Source: JAVBKU01 sp031553875 (GTDB lineage Bacteria > Bacteroidota > Bacteroidia > Bacteroidales > Rikenellaceae). Taken from it: a stretch of 64,000 nucleotides of DNA. The notes below the pieces were generated by a model, which had not been told where the DNA came from, searched no databases, and saw only the letters and a list, made by a program, of their open reading frames with translations. The translations under genes and the position numbers were made by a program. Shown in pieces: positions 7,884 through 17,354 of this stretch (position 1 is the first letter of the stretch; every line of letters begins with the position of its first letter). The stretch is taken from positions 367,139 to 431,138 of the forward strand of contig JAVBKU010000004.1 in NCBI GenBank assembly GCA_031553875.1, in the 5' to 3' direction.

Positions 7884-9083
7884 ATGAAAAAATTATTTAT
7901 CGCAGCTATGGCTATCGCCCTGGCAGCATGTTGTTGCGGCAAGAAAGAGATGCCCATGTCCAAGCTTATCGACCAGGCCCTCGACAATGCCACACAGCAG
8001 GCCCTTCTGATGGCCCACGAACTCGACACTATGGAAGGTAAACTTCCCAGGACCCTCGACAGGTTCGGTAACCTCGTTACCTCCGACTCACGTTGGTGGT
8101 GCAGCGGTTTCTTCCCCGGTACTTTGTGGTACTTAGAAGAGTACAAGGACAATCCCGAAGTGTTGAAATACGCCGAAAAGTTCACTGCCCGCGTAGAGAG
8201 AGAAAAATATACTACCGACAACCACGACGTAGGCTTTATGCTCTACTGCAGCTTCGGTAACGGCCTTCGCCTGAAGGGCACGGAAAGCTACAAGGAAGTA
8301 CTGACTACAGGCTCCAAGTCGCTCTGCACACGCTTTAACCCCACTATCGGCTGTACTCGTTCATGGGACGGCACCGGTGGCGCCAAAAACTGGCAGTTCG
8401 CCGTTATCATCGACAACATGATGAACCTCGAAATGCTTATGTGGGCATTCAAGGAGACCGGCGACAGCACATTCTACAATATAGCCATCTCTCACGCCGA
8501 CGTGACCATGAAGAACCACTACCGCGATGACTACAGCACATGGCACGTGGTATCGTACGACACCATCACAGGTCAGCCCCACGCCAAGAACACGGCTCAG
8601 GGTTACAGCGACGACTCTGCATGGGCTCGCGGACAGGCCTGGGGTCTTTACGGTTACACTATGATGTACCGCGAAACAGGCCTCGAAAGGTATCTGGAAC
8701 AGGCTAAGAAGGTTGCCGACTATATGATCAACCACGCCAATATGCCGGCCGACTATATCCCCTACTGGGATTTCAACGCGCCCAACCAGCCTTATAGCTA
8801 CCGCGACGTTTCTGCCGCAACTATCATGGCTTCTGCGCTAATCGAGCTCAGTCAGTATGACAAGGCTAACAGTAAGGAATATCTGAAGGTGGCTGAAAAG
8901 CAGCTCCGTACTCTCGCCTCTGACGAGTACACAGCCAAGATCGGCACCAACGGTAATTTCATCCTGCGCCACAGCGTGGGCTCTATCCCCCACGGTTCTG
9001 AAATAGATGTACCCCTCACCTACGCCGACTACTATTATGTAGAGGCCCTGATGAGGTACAAGGCTCTGCTCGATAAGAAATAA
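7884..9083 (+). CDS. GH88 unsaturated glucuronyl hydrolase, lipoprotein
   Basis: This 399-residue protein belongs to glycoside hydrolase family 88, which removes the 4,5-unsaturated uronic acid that polysaccharide lyases leave on glycosaminoglycan, pectin-like or ulvan-like oligosaccharides. It has a lipobox (LAAC, Cys16), so it should be anchored facing the periplasm or cell surface. The two family Asp residues are plausible at Asp115 (NHDVGFMLY) and Asp177 (VIIDNMMNLE), and SDDSAWARGQAW is a strong family block. Unusually, no lyase, SusC/SusD pair or sulfatase flanks it; it sits between two glycolytic genes and ends at a strong terminator. The substrate cannot be set from sequence. Confidence 0.9.
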   Translation: MKKLFIAAMAIALAACCCGKKEMPMSKLIDQALDNATQQALLMAHELDTMEGKLPRTLDRFGNLVTSDSRWWCSGFFPGTLWYLEEYKDNPEVLKYAEKFTARVEREKYTTDNHDVGFMLYCSFGNGLRLKGTESYKEVLTTGSKSLCTRFNPTIGCTRSWDGTGGAKNWQFAVIIDNMMNLEMLMWAFKETGDSTFYNIAISHADVTMKNHYRDDYSTWHVVSYDTITGQPHAKNTAQGYSDDSAWARGQAWGLYGYTMMYRETGLERYLEQAKKVADYMINHANMPADYIPYWDFNAPNQPYSYRDVSAATIMASALIELSQYDKANSKEYLKVAEKQLRTLASDEYTAKIGTNGNFILRHSVGSIPHGSEIDVPLTYADYYYVEALMRYKALLDKK

Positions 9084-9116
9084 AAGTCTCCGTCGGCGTA
9101 ATCCGACAGGCTCAGT

Positions 9117-9162
9117 AAAAGCTGTCCGGATTCATTATTCTGAATCCGGACAGCTTTTAAAA
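9117..9162 (+). terminator. Strong intrinsic terminator after the GH88 gene
   Basis: A perfect 18-bp stem (9117-9134 with 9141-9158) closes a six-base loop. The arms begin with AAAA and end with TTTT, so it could stop transcription from either side. It isolates the GH88 gene from the phosphofructokinase gene. Confidence 0.9.
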
Positions 9163-9238
9163 GTTAAGCCCTGAGGTGGAACCCTAACGCAACACTCAAC
9201 AAACAACCCATATTAAAACCAAATTCTGATCAACACAA

Positions 9239-10474
9239 ATGGAAGCTATTGCAATTCTCACAGGCGGCGGTCCCGCTCCCGGCATGAACGCCGTCGTAGG
9301 CAGCGTTGCCAAGACATTTCTCCTCAAGGGTTACAGGGTCATAGGCCTTCACGAAGGTTACTCAGGCCTTTTCTCACAGACTCCCCGCATGGTCGATATC
9401 GACTTCGAACTGGCCGACGATATCTTCAACCGCGGCGGCTCTTACCTCAAGATGAGCCGTTTCAAGCCCACTGACAAAAACTTCGAAGAAAATTTCAATC
9501 TCGACCTCTTCACCAAGAATAACATCAAGTTGCTGGTTACAGTGGGTGGCGACGATACCGCCTCTACCGCCAACCGCATCGCAAAGTTCCTGGAAGCCAA
9601 GAAGTACCCCGTGGCCAACATACACGTCCCCAAGACTATCGACAACGATCTTCCCCTGCCCGCAGGTTCGCCCACATTCGGCTACCAGTCGGCTAAGGAC
9701 AAGGGAGCTGTGATAGCCCGCACTGTGTATGTCGACGCGCGCACCAGCGAAAACTGGTTCCTGCTGGCGGCCATGGGCCGTTCGGCCGGCCACCTGGCCT
9801 TCGGTATCGGTACCGCCTGCCACTACCCCATGATCGTTATCCCCGAGATGTTCAACAAGACGACCATCACCGTGGATAAGATCGTGAAGCTCGTGGTTTC
9901 GGCCATCATCAAGCGTAAGATCATGGGGATGAACTACGGTGCCGCCGTGATCTCCGAAGGCGTGTTCCACGAACTCAGCGACGAGGAGATCAAGAAGTCG
10001 GGCGTACACTTCTCGTACGACGACCACGGACACCCCGAACTGGGCAAGGTATCAAAGGCCCATATCTTCAACGAAATGCTCGAGAAGAAGGTGGCTGAAA
10101 TAAAGCTCAAGGTTAAGTCGCGCCCCGTGGAGATAGGCTACGAAGTACGTTGCCAGACTCCCGTGGCCTTCGACCTCGTGTACTGCTCTATGCTGGGTAT
10201 GGGCGTTTACAAGCTCTTCAGCGAAGGCAAGACCGGATGTATGGTCTACGCCGACCAGGCGGGCAACGTATCGCCGCTCTACCTGAAGGACCTGCAGGAT
10301 CCCGTGACAGGCAAGATCGCCCCGAGGCTCGTGGACATTACCTCCGACAAATTCAATTTCGTGGTGGATTACATCCTGAATTACATCACTCCCGCCGACT
10401 ATGAAGCCGCCAAGGCCTATGTGTCTAACCCCGAGGAGTATGATTTCATGAAGATACTCGAATGGAATAGGTAA
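9239..10474 (+). CDS. pfp: 6-phosphofructokinase, PPi-dependent type
   Basis: This 411-residue enzyme phosphorylates fructose 6-phosphate at C1. The donor can be read from two signatures: GGDDT (103-107), with Asp where ATP enzymes have Gly, and PKTIDND (131-137), with Lys where ATP enzymes usually have Gly. Asp plus Lys is the known mark of pyrophosphate-dependent phosphofructokinases, which are reversible and save ATP in anaerobes. The family block MGRSAGHLA for substrate binding follows. Codon use suggests high expression. It is a single-gene unit between two terminators. Confidence 0.92.
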   Translation: MEAIAILTGGGPAPGMNAVVGSVAKTFLLKGYRVIGLHEGYSGLFSQTPRMVDIDFELADDIFNRGGSYLKMSRFKPTDKNFEENFNLDLFTKNNIKLLVTVGGDDTASTANRIAKFLEAKKYPVANIHVPKTIDNDLPLPAGSPTFGYQSAKDKGAVIARTVYVDARTSENWFLLAAMGRSAGHLAFGIGTACHYPMIVIPEMFNKTTITVDKIVKLVVSAIIKRKIMGMNYGAAVISEGVFHELSDEEIKKSGVHFSYDDHGHPELGKVSKAHIFNEMLEKKVAEIKLKVKSRPVEIGYEVRCQTPVAFDLVYCSMLGMGVYKLFSEGKTGCMVYADQAGNVSPLYLKDLQDPVTGKIAPRLVDITSDKFNFVVDYILNYITPADYEAAKAYVSNPEEYDFMKILEWNR

Positions 10475-10494
10475 TAATCATATTCTCAAAGTCG

Positions 10495-10530
10495 AAGAGG
10501 CTTCCCTTACCGGGAGGCCTCTTTGTTTTA
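10495..10530 (+). terminator. Terminator after the phosphofructokinase gene
   Basis: AGAGGCTTCCC pairs with GGGAGGCCTCT with one mismatch across a short loop, followed by TTTGTTTT. Confidence 0.8.
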
Positions 10531-10641
10531 CAGGATAGTTTGATAAAAATTTTCGACCTTTTGATAATTATTTAACTTTTATCTAAAAAATTAATTCTGT
10601 AACTTTAGGGAAAATTTTCACTCTTTAAAATCCCTCCGTAT

Positions 10642-12108
10642 ATGTTCAGTAAAAAAGATCAGACCGCAATAGAGGAGCACGGCTTGAGCATGTCCACAGT
10701 CGAAGAGCAAATGCGCTATTTTTCATCGGGATTCCCATTCCTGGATATCGACCGCCCCGCCACTACCGGCGACGGGATAGTGTCGCTCGACAAGCACAGG
10801 ACCGCATCTCTGGTCGAAGCGTACGATTCGAAGAGGGAGGCATTGAGCATCGTGAAATTCGTTCCCGCGTCGGGAGCGGCCACGCGTATGTTCAAGGACA
10901 TGTACGAATTCCTCAATACCAATGAGCCCAACAAATACTCGGAAGAGGTCATAGCCAATGTCGACAAGTTCGCCTTTGGGCAGGCTCTGCGTTCCGCCGC
11001 GGGCAAGGACGCTTCTGCCAAGGAACTGATTTCGGCACTCGTGGAGGACGGGTTGAACTACGGCAAATTGCCCAAGGCCATGATCCTTTTCCACAAATAT
11101 AAGGACAGCAACCGCACAGCCATGGAGGAACACCTGGCCGAGGGAGCCATGTATGCCGTGGGTGCCGGAGGTGAAGTAAAGATACACTTCACCGTATCGC
11201 CCGAACACAGGAGCGGATTCGAGCGTATTATTTCAGGAGTGTTGGAGCGTTACGAGAAGGTTTTCGGCGTGAAATACAGCATCAGCTACTCCCAGCAGAG
11301 CCCCTCGACCGACACCATCGCCGTAACCCCCGGCAACGAGCCGTTCCGTAATGCCGATGGCAGTATCTTGTTCCGTCCGGCGGGCCACGGAGCCCTGATA
11401 TATAACCTCGATAATATCGACGCCGACGTAATCTTCGTGAAAAATATCGACAACGTAGCGCCCGACCACCTTAAGGACGACACGGTAAAATATAAAAAAG
11501 CATTGTGCGGCTTATTGTTAGAGCTTCAAGGCAAGATATTTGCGTATATGAGTCAACTCGACAAGTGTGATGCCGAGGGGGCCGACCTCAAAAAGATAGC
11601 CTCCTTTGTGGAGAATGAGTTGTGCTACCGTCTACCCCGCGATTTCAACGATATGGTGGAGGAAACAAAGGCCGACCTCCTGCGCGAAGTACTCAACCGC
11701 CCCATCAGGGTGTGCGGCGTAGTGCGCAACGAGGGTGAACCGGGCGGCGGGCCGTTCTGGGTAAACGGCGACGACGGATCGCAATCGTTGCAGATCGCCG
11801 AGTCGGCCGAGATAGCACCCGGGCGCAGTAGTCTTATGAGCGAAGCTACACACTTCAACCCCGTAGACCTCGTGTGCGGCGTGAGGGATTACAGGGGTAA
11901 CAAGTTCGATCTTAAACGTTTTGTCAACCACAATGCGGGGCTTATCTCCGAGAAGTCGAAAGACGGCAAACCGCTCAAGGCGCAGGAGCTTCCCGGACTG
12001 TGGAACGGCTCGATGTCGATGTGGAACACCATTTTCGCCGAGGTGCCTATAACTACGTTCAGTCCCGTGAAGGTGGTGAACGACCTGTTACGACCGCAAC
12101 ACCAGTAA
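10642..12108 (+). CDS. DUF4301 family protein
   Basis: A 488-residue soluble protein matching the Bacteroidota family DUF4301, recognised from its N-terminus (FPFLDIDRPATTGDGI) and the SGAATRMFKDM block. That SGxATRMFK motif near residues 74-84 resembles the nucleotide-binding loop of sugar-phosphate nucleotidyltransferases, which suggests a nucleotidyltransferase-like fold, but no function has been shown that I know of. No signal peptide or membrane segment is seen. An AT-rich promoter region precedes it (TAACTTTA near 10600, one base off the -7 consensus). It lies 32 bases before the V-ATPase operon and might be read into it. Confidence 0.75.
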   Translation: MFSKKDQTAIEEHGLSMSTVEEQMRYFSSGFPFLDIDRPATTGDGIVSLDKHRTASLVEAYDSKREALSIVKFVPASGAATRMFKDMYEFLNTNEPNKYSEEVIANVDKFAFGQALRSAAGKDASAKELISALVEDGLNYGKLPKAMILFHKYKDSNRTAMEEHLAEGAMYAVGAGGEVKIHFTVSPEHRSGFERIISGVLERYEKVFGVKYSISYSQQSPSTDTIAVTPGNEPFRNADGSILFRPAGHGALIYNLDNIDADVIFVKNIDNVAPDHLKDDTVKYKKALCGLLLELQGKIFAYMSQLDKCDAEGADLKKIASFVENELCYRLPRDFNDMVEETKADLLREVLNRPIRVCGVVRNEGEPGGGPFWVNGDDGSQSLQIAESAEIAPGRSSLMSEATHFNPVDLVCGVRDYRGNKFDLKRFVNHNAGLISEKSKDGKPLKAQELPGLWNGSMSMWNTIFAEVPITTFSPVKVVNDLLRPQHQ

Positions 12109-12140
12109 AAAAATCAGATACACGATAAAAACTGTTGACT

Positions 12141-12758
12141 ATGGAGAATAAACTCGATGTATTGACCCGCAAACTCTACGATGAGGGTCTTTCAAAGGGT
12201 AAGGAGGAGGCCCAGAGGCTCGTGGAGGAGGCCGACAGGAAAGCCACAGAGATAATAGCCTCGGCCCAAGCCAAGGCCGAATCTATAATAAAGGCAGCCG
12301 AAACCAAGGCTAACGAACTTCGCAAGAACGGCGAGACCGAGCTCTCTCTGGCCGGACGCCAGAGCCTGGACGTTATAAAACAGAATATCGAGAAGGCCAT
12401 CGTGGCCAAAGCCCTCGACGCCCCCATAAAAGAAGCCAACGCCGACCCCGTGTTTATCAGGGAGATACTCCTGACCCTCGCCGCCAACTGGGAGGGAGCC
12501 AAGTCAGGCAAGGTGGAACTCCGGGCCCTGCTACCCAAAGACAAAGAGGCGAAACTTGGCAAGGAGATCGAAAAATCCGCTACCGGCATACTCCAGGCAG
12601 GCATAGAGATCGGCTTCAGCGAAAGCGTGAAGTCGGGATTCCGCGTCGGCCCCAGGGACGGCAGCTATTACATAAGCTTCAGCGACGACGACTTCAAAGC
12701 GTTATTGGGCGAATATATCAGCCCCCTGATCTACAACCTGTTATTCAGGGAGGGATAG
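12141..12758 (+). CDS. V/A-type ATPase subunit E (peripheral stalk)
   Basis: A 205-residue protein with a long Ala/Lys/Glu-rich helical N-terminal half (about 1-95), as expected for the stalk coiled coil, and a globular C-terminal half. It is the first gene of the rotary ATPase operon, where subunit E is often found. The ATG at 12141 is chosen over an in-frame start at 12135. Divergence of stalk subunits makes sequence alone weak, but the context is decisive. Confidence 0.85.
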   Translation: MENKLDVLTRKLYDEGLSKGKEEAQRLVEEADRKATEIIASAQAKAESIIKAAETKANELRKNGETELSLAGRQSLDVIKQNIEKAIVAKALDAPIKEANADPVFIREILLTLAANWEGAKSGKVELRALLPKDKEAKLGKEIEKSATGILQAGIEIGFSESVKSGFRVGPRDGSYYISFSDDDFKALLGEYISPLIYNLLFREG

Positions 12759-12760
12759 CC

Positions 12761-13606
12761 ATGCCCAGGTATCACTATCTGATAGGAGGGCTGAGGGAGT
12801 ACGCCATCGACGGCGTACACAAGGGTTTCGATGCGGTGGCCCTGCGCGATGAGATCGAAGGGATGCTCTCCGCAGGCGATAAGAAACTCTTCGAACTGTT
12901 GTATACTTTTTACGACGTAAAGAACATAATAAATATCCTCGGGGGACGCGACAGTTTCGATGTTCTGGGCAATTTCTCGCGCGAAGAGATAGAGGGCGAT
13001 CTTAAACACAGGGAGCTTCTCCCCTCTTTTATCCTCAATGTCCTCGCGGCTTATGACGAGGACGCCGAGGGCGGTGAAGATATAGACACCTCGCTCCCCT
13101 TCGAAAACTCTCTGTGGGGAGCTTATTACAGCGAGTGCGCGGCTTCGGGTAACAGATTTATACGCGAGTGGTACACGTTCGACAACGCCTTGCGCAACGT
13201 ATGCACAGCCTACGCCGCAAGAAGCCAGGGACGGCCCGTGGCCAGTGAACTTATCGGCGAAGGCGACACTGTCGACGCCCTGTCGCGTAATTCGGCCGCC
13301 GACTTCGGGCTCAAGGGCGACGTCGGATTCATAGACACGCTGCTGTCGATTCTCGACACGAAGGATGTGGTCGAAAAGGAACGGCGGATGGACGTCCTGC
13401 GATGGGATTTTTCGGAGGAACTCCTGGGACACGACTATTTCTCGGTGAACGAGGTGCTGTCGTACCTTACGAAGATAAATATACTGCACCGCTGGGCCTC
13501 GCTCGGCGGCGAACGTGGCCGCGAGGTGTTCGGGCAACTGCTGTCTAAATTGACCCGCAGCGAGCTCCTCGACGGAGGCAAAGCGAAAGAAGAAAAGAAT
13601 GAATAG
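12761..13606 (+). CDS. DUF2764 protein of the V-ATPase operon (possible subunit C analogue)
   Basis: This 281-residue protein begins YHYLIGGLREYAID, the start of DUF2764 proteins that accompany bacterial V/A-type ATPases in Bacteroidota. No membrane segment is seen. It occupies the slot where archaeal-type operons encode subunit C/d, the adaptor between the central stalk and the K ring, and no other subunit C candidate is present, so a C-like role is inferred. It begins 2 bases after subunit E and overlaps the start of subunit A by 8 bases. Confidence 0.78.
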   Translation: MPRYHYLIGGLREYAIDGVHKGFDAVALRDEIEGMLSAGDKKLFELLYTFYDVKNIINILGGRDSFDVLGNFSREEIEGDLKHRELLPSFILNVLAAYDEDAEGGEDIDTSLPFENSLWGAYYSECAASGNRFIREWYTFDNALRNVCTAYAARSQGRPVASELIGEGDTVDALSRNSAADFGLKGDVGFIDTLLSILDTKDVVEKERRMDVLRWDFSEELLGHDYFSVNEVLSYLTKINILHRWASLGGERGREVFGQLLSKLTRSELLDGGKAKEEKNE

Positions 13607-15368
13607 AGAGATGAAGACTAAAGGGATTGTAGCGGGGATTATCTCCAATATTGTTATCGTGGAGGCCGACGGCCCTGTCAGCCAGAACGAGATATGCTAC
13701 GTGCTCCTGGGTGAGACGAGGATGATGGCCGAGGTGATAAAAGTCATCGGCGACCAGGCATATATACAGGTGTACGACTCTACCCGGGGGCTGAAGATAG
13801 GCGATAAGGTGGAATTCGAAGGCCATATGCTCGAGGTGACGCTCGGGCCAGGCCTGCTGTCGCGCAATTACGACGGCCTGCAGAACGACCTGGCGCAGAT
13901 GGAGGGTCTGTTCATCGAGCGCGGCTCGCATACGCTGCCCCTCGATTACGACGCCAAGTGGGATTTCACGGCCATAGCCAAGGCGGGCGACACTGTTGCC
14001 GCGGCCGACTGGCTGGGCGAAGTGACCGAGCAGTGGATAAAGCACAAGATCATGGTGCCCTTCACCATGACGGAAAAATACAAGGTCAAAAGTATCGCCG
14101 CCAACGGAGAGTATAAGACATCCGACACCATCGCCGTACTGACCGATGCCGACGGCCGCGACCACGACGTCAGCATGATACAAAAGTGGCCCGTGAGGCG
14201 CAGCGTCACAGCCTACAAAAACAAACCTCGTCCCTACAAAGTGATGGAGACAGGCGTGCGCGCCATCGACACATTCAATCCCATTGCTGAGGGCGGTACA
14301 GGCTTTATCCCTGGGCCGTTCGGCGCGGGGAAGACCGTCCTGCAACACGCCATAAGCAAGCAGGCCGCCTCCGACGTTATAATATTTGTGGCATGCGGCG
14401 AGAGGGCCAACGAGGTGGTAGAGATATTCAAGGAGTTCCCTCACCTTATCGACCCGCGCACAGGTCATTCCCTGATGGAGCGTACCACGATAATCTGCAA
14501 TACCTCCAATATGCCCGTGGCGGCACGCGAGGCGTCGGTGTACACGGGTATGGCCATAGGCGAATATTACAGGGCCATGGGGCTAAAGGTGCTGATTCTG
14601 GCCGACTCCACATCGCGTTGGGCACAGGCGCTGAGGGAAATGTCCAATCGACTGGAGGAATTGCCAGGGCAGGACGCCTTCCCGATGGACCTGCCTGCTA
14701 TCATATCCAACTTCTACGCCCGCGCGGGGTTGGTCAACCTGAATAATGGGGAGACAGGGTCGGTGACGTTCATCGGCACGGTGTCGCCCGCGGGCGGTAA
14801 TCTCAAGGAACCGGTGACCGAATCGACAAAGAAGGCGGCGCGCTGTTTCTACGCCCTGTCGCAGCAGAGGGCCGACAGCAAGCGCTATCCCGCCATCGAC
14901 CCACTCGACAGCTACTCAAAATATATCGAATATCCCGAGATCATAGATTATCTCGACAAGCAGGTGGAGCCTCAATGGACGGAACTCGTAAGTAAAGGCA
15001 AGACCCTCGTACAGAGGGGTAAGGAAGCAGCCGAACAGATCAATATCCTGGGCGACGACGGCGTGCCTATGGAGTACCACGACCGCTTCTGGAAATCGGA
15101 ACTTATCGACTTCGTCATCCTGCAGCAGGACGCCTTCGACAAGATCGACGCCAACTGCCCCATGGAACGCCAGAAGGAGATGTTCAAGATGGTGATGGGT
15201 ATATGTGATCTGAAATTCTCGTTCAATGATTTCGAGGAGTGTTCCCGCTTCTACAAGGGGTTGATAAACACCTTCAGGCAGATGAACTATTCCGAATTCC
15301 GGAGCGACGCCTACCGCGGATACGAACAGGAGATTCGCGAAGAGGTGGAAACAAAGAGTGTGAGGTAG
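13599..15368 (+). CDS. V/A-type ATPase catalytic subunit A
   Basis: The 589-residue nucleotide-hydrolysing subunit. The P-loop GPFGAGKTV lies near residues 239-247 and the downstream block LADSTSRWAQALRE is characteristic. The bulge region between the N-terminal barrel and the P-loop that separates V/A subunit A from F1-beta is present (about 110-200). The annotated start gives MNREMKTKG; Met5 at 13611 is also possible and would remove the 8-base overlap with the DUF2764 gene. Together with B it forms the hexameric head in the cytoplasm. Confidence 0.96.
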   Translation: MNREMKTKGIVAGIISNIVIVEADGPVSQNEICYVLLGETRMMAEVIKVIGDQAYIQVYDSTRGLKIGDKVEFEGHMLEVTLGPGLLSRNYDGLQNDLAQMEGLFIERGSHTLPLDYDAKWDFTAIAKAGDTVAAADWLGEVTEQWIKHKIMVPFTMTEKYKVKSIAANGEYKTSDTIAVLTDADGRDHDVSMIQKWPVRRSVTAYKNKPRPYKVMETGVRAIDTFNPIAEGGTGFIPGPFGAGKTVLQHAISKQAASDVIIFVACGERANEVVEIFKEFPHLIDPRTGHSLMERTTIICNTSNMPVAAREASVYTGMAIGEYYRAMGLKVLILADSTSRWAQALREMSNRLEELPGQDAFPMDLPAIISNFYARAGLVNLNNGETGSVTFIGTVSPAGGNLKEPVTESTKKAARCFYALSQQRADSKRYPAIDPLDSYSKYIEYPEIIDYLDKQVEPQWTELVSKGKTLVQRGKEAAEQINILGDDGVPMEYHDRFWKSELIDFVILQQDAFDKIDANCPMERQKEMFKMVMGICDLKFSFNDFEECSRFYKGLINTFRQMNYSEFRSDAYRGYEQEIREEVETKSVR

Positions 15369-15389
15369 GACGCAAAAAACGGTAAGACA

Positions 15390-16709
15390 ATGAATACAAA
15401 GGCTTTTCAGAAAATATATACGAAAATAGACAACATCACCAAGGCAACGGTGACCCTCCGTGCCTCGGGCGTGGGCAATGACGAATTGGCCACCGTGGGC
15501 GGCAAACTGGCGCAGGTTGTGAAACTCAGCGGGCAGACCATCACCATGCAGGTATTCTCCGGCACTGACGGCATCTCCACCGATTCGGAGGTGGTATTCC
15601 ACGGCGAACCCCCCACCCTGCGTGTGAGCGACCAGCTTGCGGGGCGTTTCTTCAACGCCTACGGCGAGCCTATGGGCGGAGGACCTGCCCTTGAGGGCGA
15701 AAAGAGAGAGATAGGCGGCCCCACGGTCAACCCTTTCAGGCGCCTGCAACCCTCGGAACTTATCGCCACCGGCATAGCGGGCATCGACCTTAACAATACC
15801 ATAGTCACGGGCCAGAAGATACCTTTTTTCGCCGACCCCGACCAGCCGTATAATCAAGTGATGGCGATGGTGGCCCTGAGGGCCAAGGCCGATAAGATCA
15901 TCCTGGGCGGCATGGGCCTGACAAACGACGACTTCCTGTTTTTCAAGAACGTGTTCGAGAATGCCGGGGTGCTCGACCGCATAGTCAGCTTCGTTAACAC
16001 AACTGAAAATCCTCCTGTGGAGCGTCTGTTGGTGCCCGACATGGCCCTCACGGCGGCGGAATATTTCGCTGTGGATAAGGGCGAGAAAGTGTTGGTACTG
16101 CTGACCGATATGAGCCTCTACGCCGATGCGCTGGCCATTGTGTCCAACCGTATGGATCAGATCCCCTCGAAGGACAGCATGCCCGGATCGCTCTATTCCG
16201 ACCTTGCCAAGATATACGAGAAAGCCGTACAGCTACCTAACGGAGGCTCCATAACTATCATCGCCGTCACTACCCTTTCGGGCGGAGATATCACCCACGC
16301 CATTCCCGACAATACCGGGTATATCACCGAGGGGCAGCTCTTCCTGCGTAACGACAGCGATACCGGCAAGGTCATCGTCGACCCCTTCCGCAGCCTGTCG
16401 CGCCTCAAACAGTTGGTCATCGGCAAGAAGACCCGAGAGGACCACCCCCAAGTGATGAACGCCGCCGTACGCCTCTACGCCGACGCGGCCAACGCCAAGA
16501 CCAAACTGGAGAACGGTTTCGACCTATCCGACTACGACGAACGTGCGCTCTCTTTCGCGTATGATTATTCGGTTGAACTGCTGGCCATCGACGTGAATAT
16601 CGACATCACCTCTATGCTCGATACGGCATGGAAGCTCTTCGCAAAATATTTCACAAAGGCTGAAGTCGCCATAAAAGCCGAACTGACAGACAAATACTGG
16701 AAAGAATAA
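15390..16709 (+). CDS. V/A-type ATPase regulatory subunit B
   Basis: A 439-residue homologue of subunit A that alternates with it in the head and lacks a catalytic P-loop. FFADPDQPYNQV stands where the Walker A would be, and ERLLVPDMALTAAEYFA and LPNGGSITIIAVTTLSGGDITHAIPDNTGYITEGQ are strong family blocks seen as a continuous run. It follows subunit A by 21 bases. Confidence 0.96.
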   Translation: MNTKAFQKIYTKIDNITKATVTLRASGVGNDELATVGGKLAQVVKLSGQTITMQVFSGTDGISTDSEVVFHGEPPTLRVSDQLAGRFFNAYGEPMGGGPALEGEKREIGGPTVNPFRRLQPSELIATGIAGIDLNNTIVTGQKIPFFADPDQPYNQVMAMVALRAKADKIILGGMGLTNDDFLFFKNVFENAGVLDRIVSFVNTTENPPVERLLVPDMALTAAEYFAVDKGEKVLVLLTDMSLYADALAIVSNRMDQIPSKDSMPGSLYSDLAKIYEKAVQLPNGGSITIIAVTTLSGGDITHAIPDNTGYITEGQLFLRNDSDTGKVIVDPFRSLSRLKQLVIGKKTREDHPQVMNAAVRLYADAANAKTKLENGFDLSDYDERALSFAYDYSVELLAIDVNIDITSMLDTAWKLFAKYFTKAEVAIKAELTDKYWKE

Positions 16710-16742
16710 ACACCCAAGCTACCTCCGACACAGAACCAAGTC

Positions 16743-17354
16743 ATGGCAATAAAGTTCCAATATAATAAGACCTCGCTTGCGGAGCTCGACAAGCAGCTCA
16801 AGATACGTTCGAAGGCCCTGCCCACCATCAAGAGCAAGGAGTCAGCCCTGCGCCTTGAGGTGAAGAAGGCCAAGGACAGCGTGGTGGAATACAATACGAT
16901 CATGGACGAGCTTATCATGCGGCACGACTATATGGTCGCGCTGTGGGGCGAGTTCGAGAGCGATCTGCTGAGCGTGAAAGATGTGGAACTTGGAGAGATG
17001 AAGATCGCCGGGGTCAGGATACCCGTATTGAAAGAAGTAATATTCGAGGAGAAAAAATACAACCTGTTCAGCGCCCCGCTCTGGACAGCCGACGGCGTGG
17101 CCTTGCTCAAGGAGCTGGCTTCCGTGGGCCTCGAACGCGAGGTGTACTCACGCAGGACCGAACTCCTCGACCACGCCCGCAAGAAGACGACCCAGAAAGT
17201 AAATCTCTACGAAAAGGTGCAGATCCCCGGCTACGAGGGGGCCATACTCAAAATAAAACGCTTCCTGGAGGATGAGGAGAATCTCTCCAAATCGTCGCAA
17301 AAGATAGTAAAGACCCGCCACGAAAGGCAGAACGAAGAAGAATTGCGCGCATGA
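16743..17354 (+). CDS. V/A-type ATPase central-stalk subunit D
   Basis: A 203-residue protein with long N- and C-terminal helices predicted to form the rotating coiled-coil shaft inside the A/B head. Its start (FQYNKTSLAELDKQLKIRSKALPTIKSKE) has the usual subunit D layout. The stop codon overlaps the start of subunit I (ATGA at 17351-17354), which indicates coupled translation. Confidence 0.92.
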   Translation: MAIKFQYNKTSLAELDKQLKIRSKALPTIKSKESALRLEVKKAKDSVVEYNTIMDELIMRHDYMVALWGEFESDLLSVKDVELGEMKIAGVRIPVLKEVIFEEKKYNLFSAPLWTADGVALLKELASVGLEREVYSRRTELLDHARKKTTQKVNLYEKVQIPGYEGAILKIKRFLEDEENLSKSSQKIVKTRHERQNEEELRA

